A stretch of DNA of 5,137 nucleotides from a bacterium (GTDB lineage Bacteria > Bacteroidota > Bacteroidia > B-17B0 > Aurantibacillaceae), in the NCBI GenBank assembly GCA_027364695.1, contig DAHXOV010000250.1, positions 1 through 5,137 of the forward strand. Reading direction: 5' to 3'. Positions 4,990-5,137 of this stretch are shown piece after piece (positions within the stretch are counted from its first letter, which is position 1; every line of letters starts with the position of its first letter). The translations under genes were made by a program, and so were the position numbers. The notes below the pieces were generated by a model. The model saw nothing but the letters and a program-made list of their open reading frames with translations. It had not been told where the DNA came from and searched no databases.

Positions 4990-5137
4990 ATAAATCTATC
5001 TTTATTTTAACACTCTCATATTTTTTATTTTTACAGATATAACAACCTAGTATTATTGCAGGCAAAAGTAAGCGAACATTATACTGGGCGGGACTACCAA
5101 TCACCTTATCCATTACCATTCTTGAGAAGTGATATAC

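Larger units (their letters stand above)
4907..5137. other. Unassigned region upstream of the transposase fragment
   Basis: The minus frame of the transposase fragment stays open back to an ATG at 5119, adding 71 residues (a hydrophobic stretch LLLPAIILGCYIC, then Lys-rich sequence). These show no zinc-ribbon or other recognisable domain, so I do not call them a gene. Together with the pseudogene, 4749-5137 holds no intact gene that I can support. A 9-codon frame at 4971-4945 (minus) after a promoter-like box is too short to call. Confidence 0.5.

Noticed and set aside
4700..4990. 96-codon plus-strand frame across the end of copy 3
   Set aside because: It starts inside copy 3 and runs opposite the zinc-ribbon fragment; the product has no recognisable domain.
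4775..5119. The full 114-codon minus frame as an intact gene
   Set aside because: Only the last 43 codons show family similarity, and those are degenerate; the N-terminal 71 residues look like translated noncoding sequence.

Overview
The window looks like chromosomal DNA of an AT-rich Bacteroidota (Bacteroidetes) bacterium. The evidence is a PorZ-type component of the type IX secretion system, promoter elements of the Bacteroidota form TAnnTTTG, start codons with A-rich leaders instead of Shine-Dalgarno sites, and small PKD-domain lipoproteins. No rRNA, tRNA or CRISPR array was seen.

Layout. Positions 1-1531 (minus) hold the first 510 codons of porZ; its 3' end lies outside the window. Positions 1692-3056 (minus) hold a complete tryptophanase gene, tnaA. 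It lies upstream of porZ in the same orientation, but porZ has its own promoter. Positions 3057-3335 are a divergent intergenic region. Positions 3336-4748 (plus) form a compact four-gene cluster that is probably one operon: a 115-residue hydrophobic protein with no charged residue in its first 93 positions, then three tandem paralogous lipoproteins of 115, 112 and 112 residues, each with one PKD-like domain. Positions 4749-5137 contain no convincing intact gene. They hold a decayed IS1-type (InsA-like) zinc-ribbon fragment on the minus strand and sequence I cannot assign.

How the parts relate. PorZ and tryptophanase have well-known but unconnected roles: outer-surface attachment of secreted proteins, and indole, pyruvate and ammonia formation from tryptophan. 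Their upstream regions share an unusual near-identical palindromic motif of 22-23 nt, which could be a common operator. The plus-strand cluster is the least explained part. The first protein reads as an antiparallel helical hairpin whose four central cysteines are mirror-symmetric about a Pro-Trp-Pro turn. The three lipoproteins arose by tandem duplication, because both junctions between them keep the same 10-nt spacer. A membrane or envelope hairpin protein made together with a small family of surface lipoproteins is the best candidate for an undescribed system, but its function cannot be read from sequence alone.
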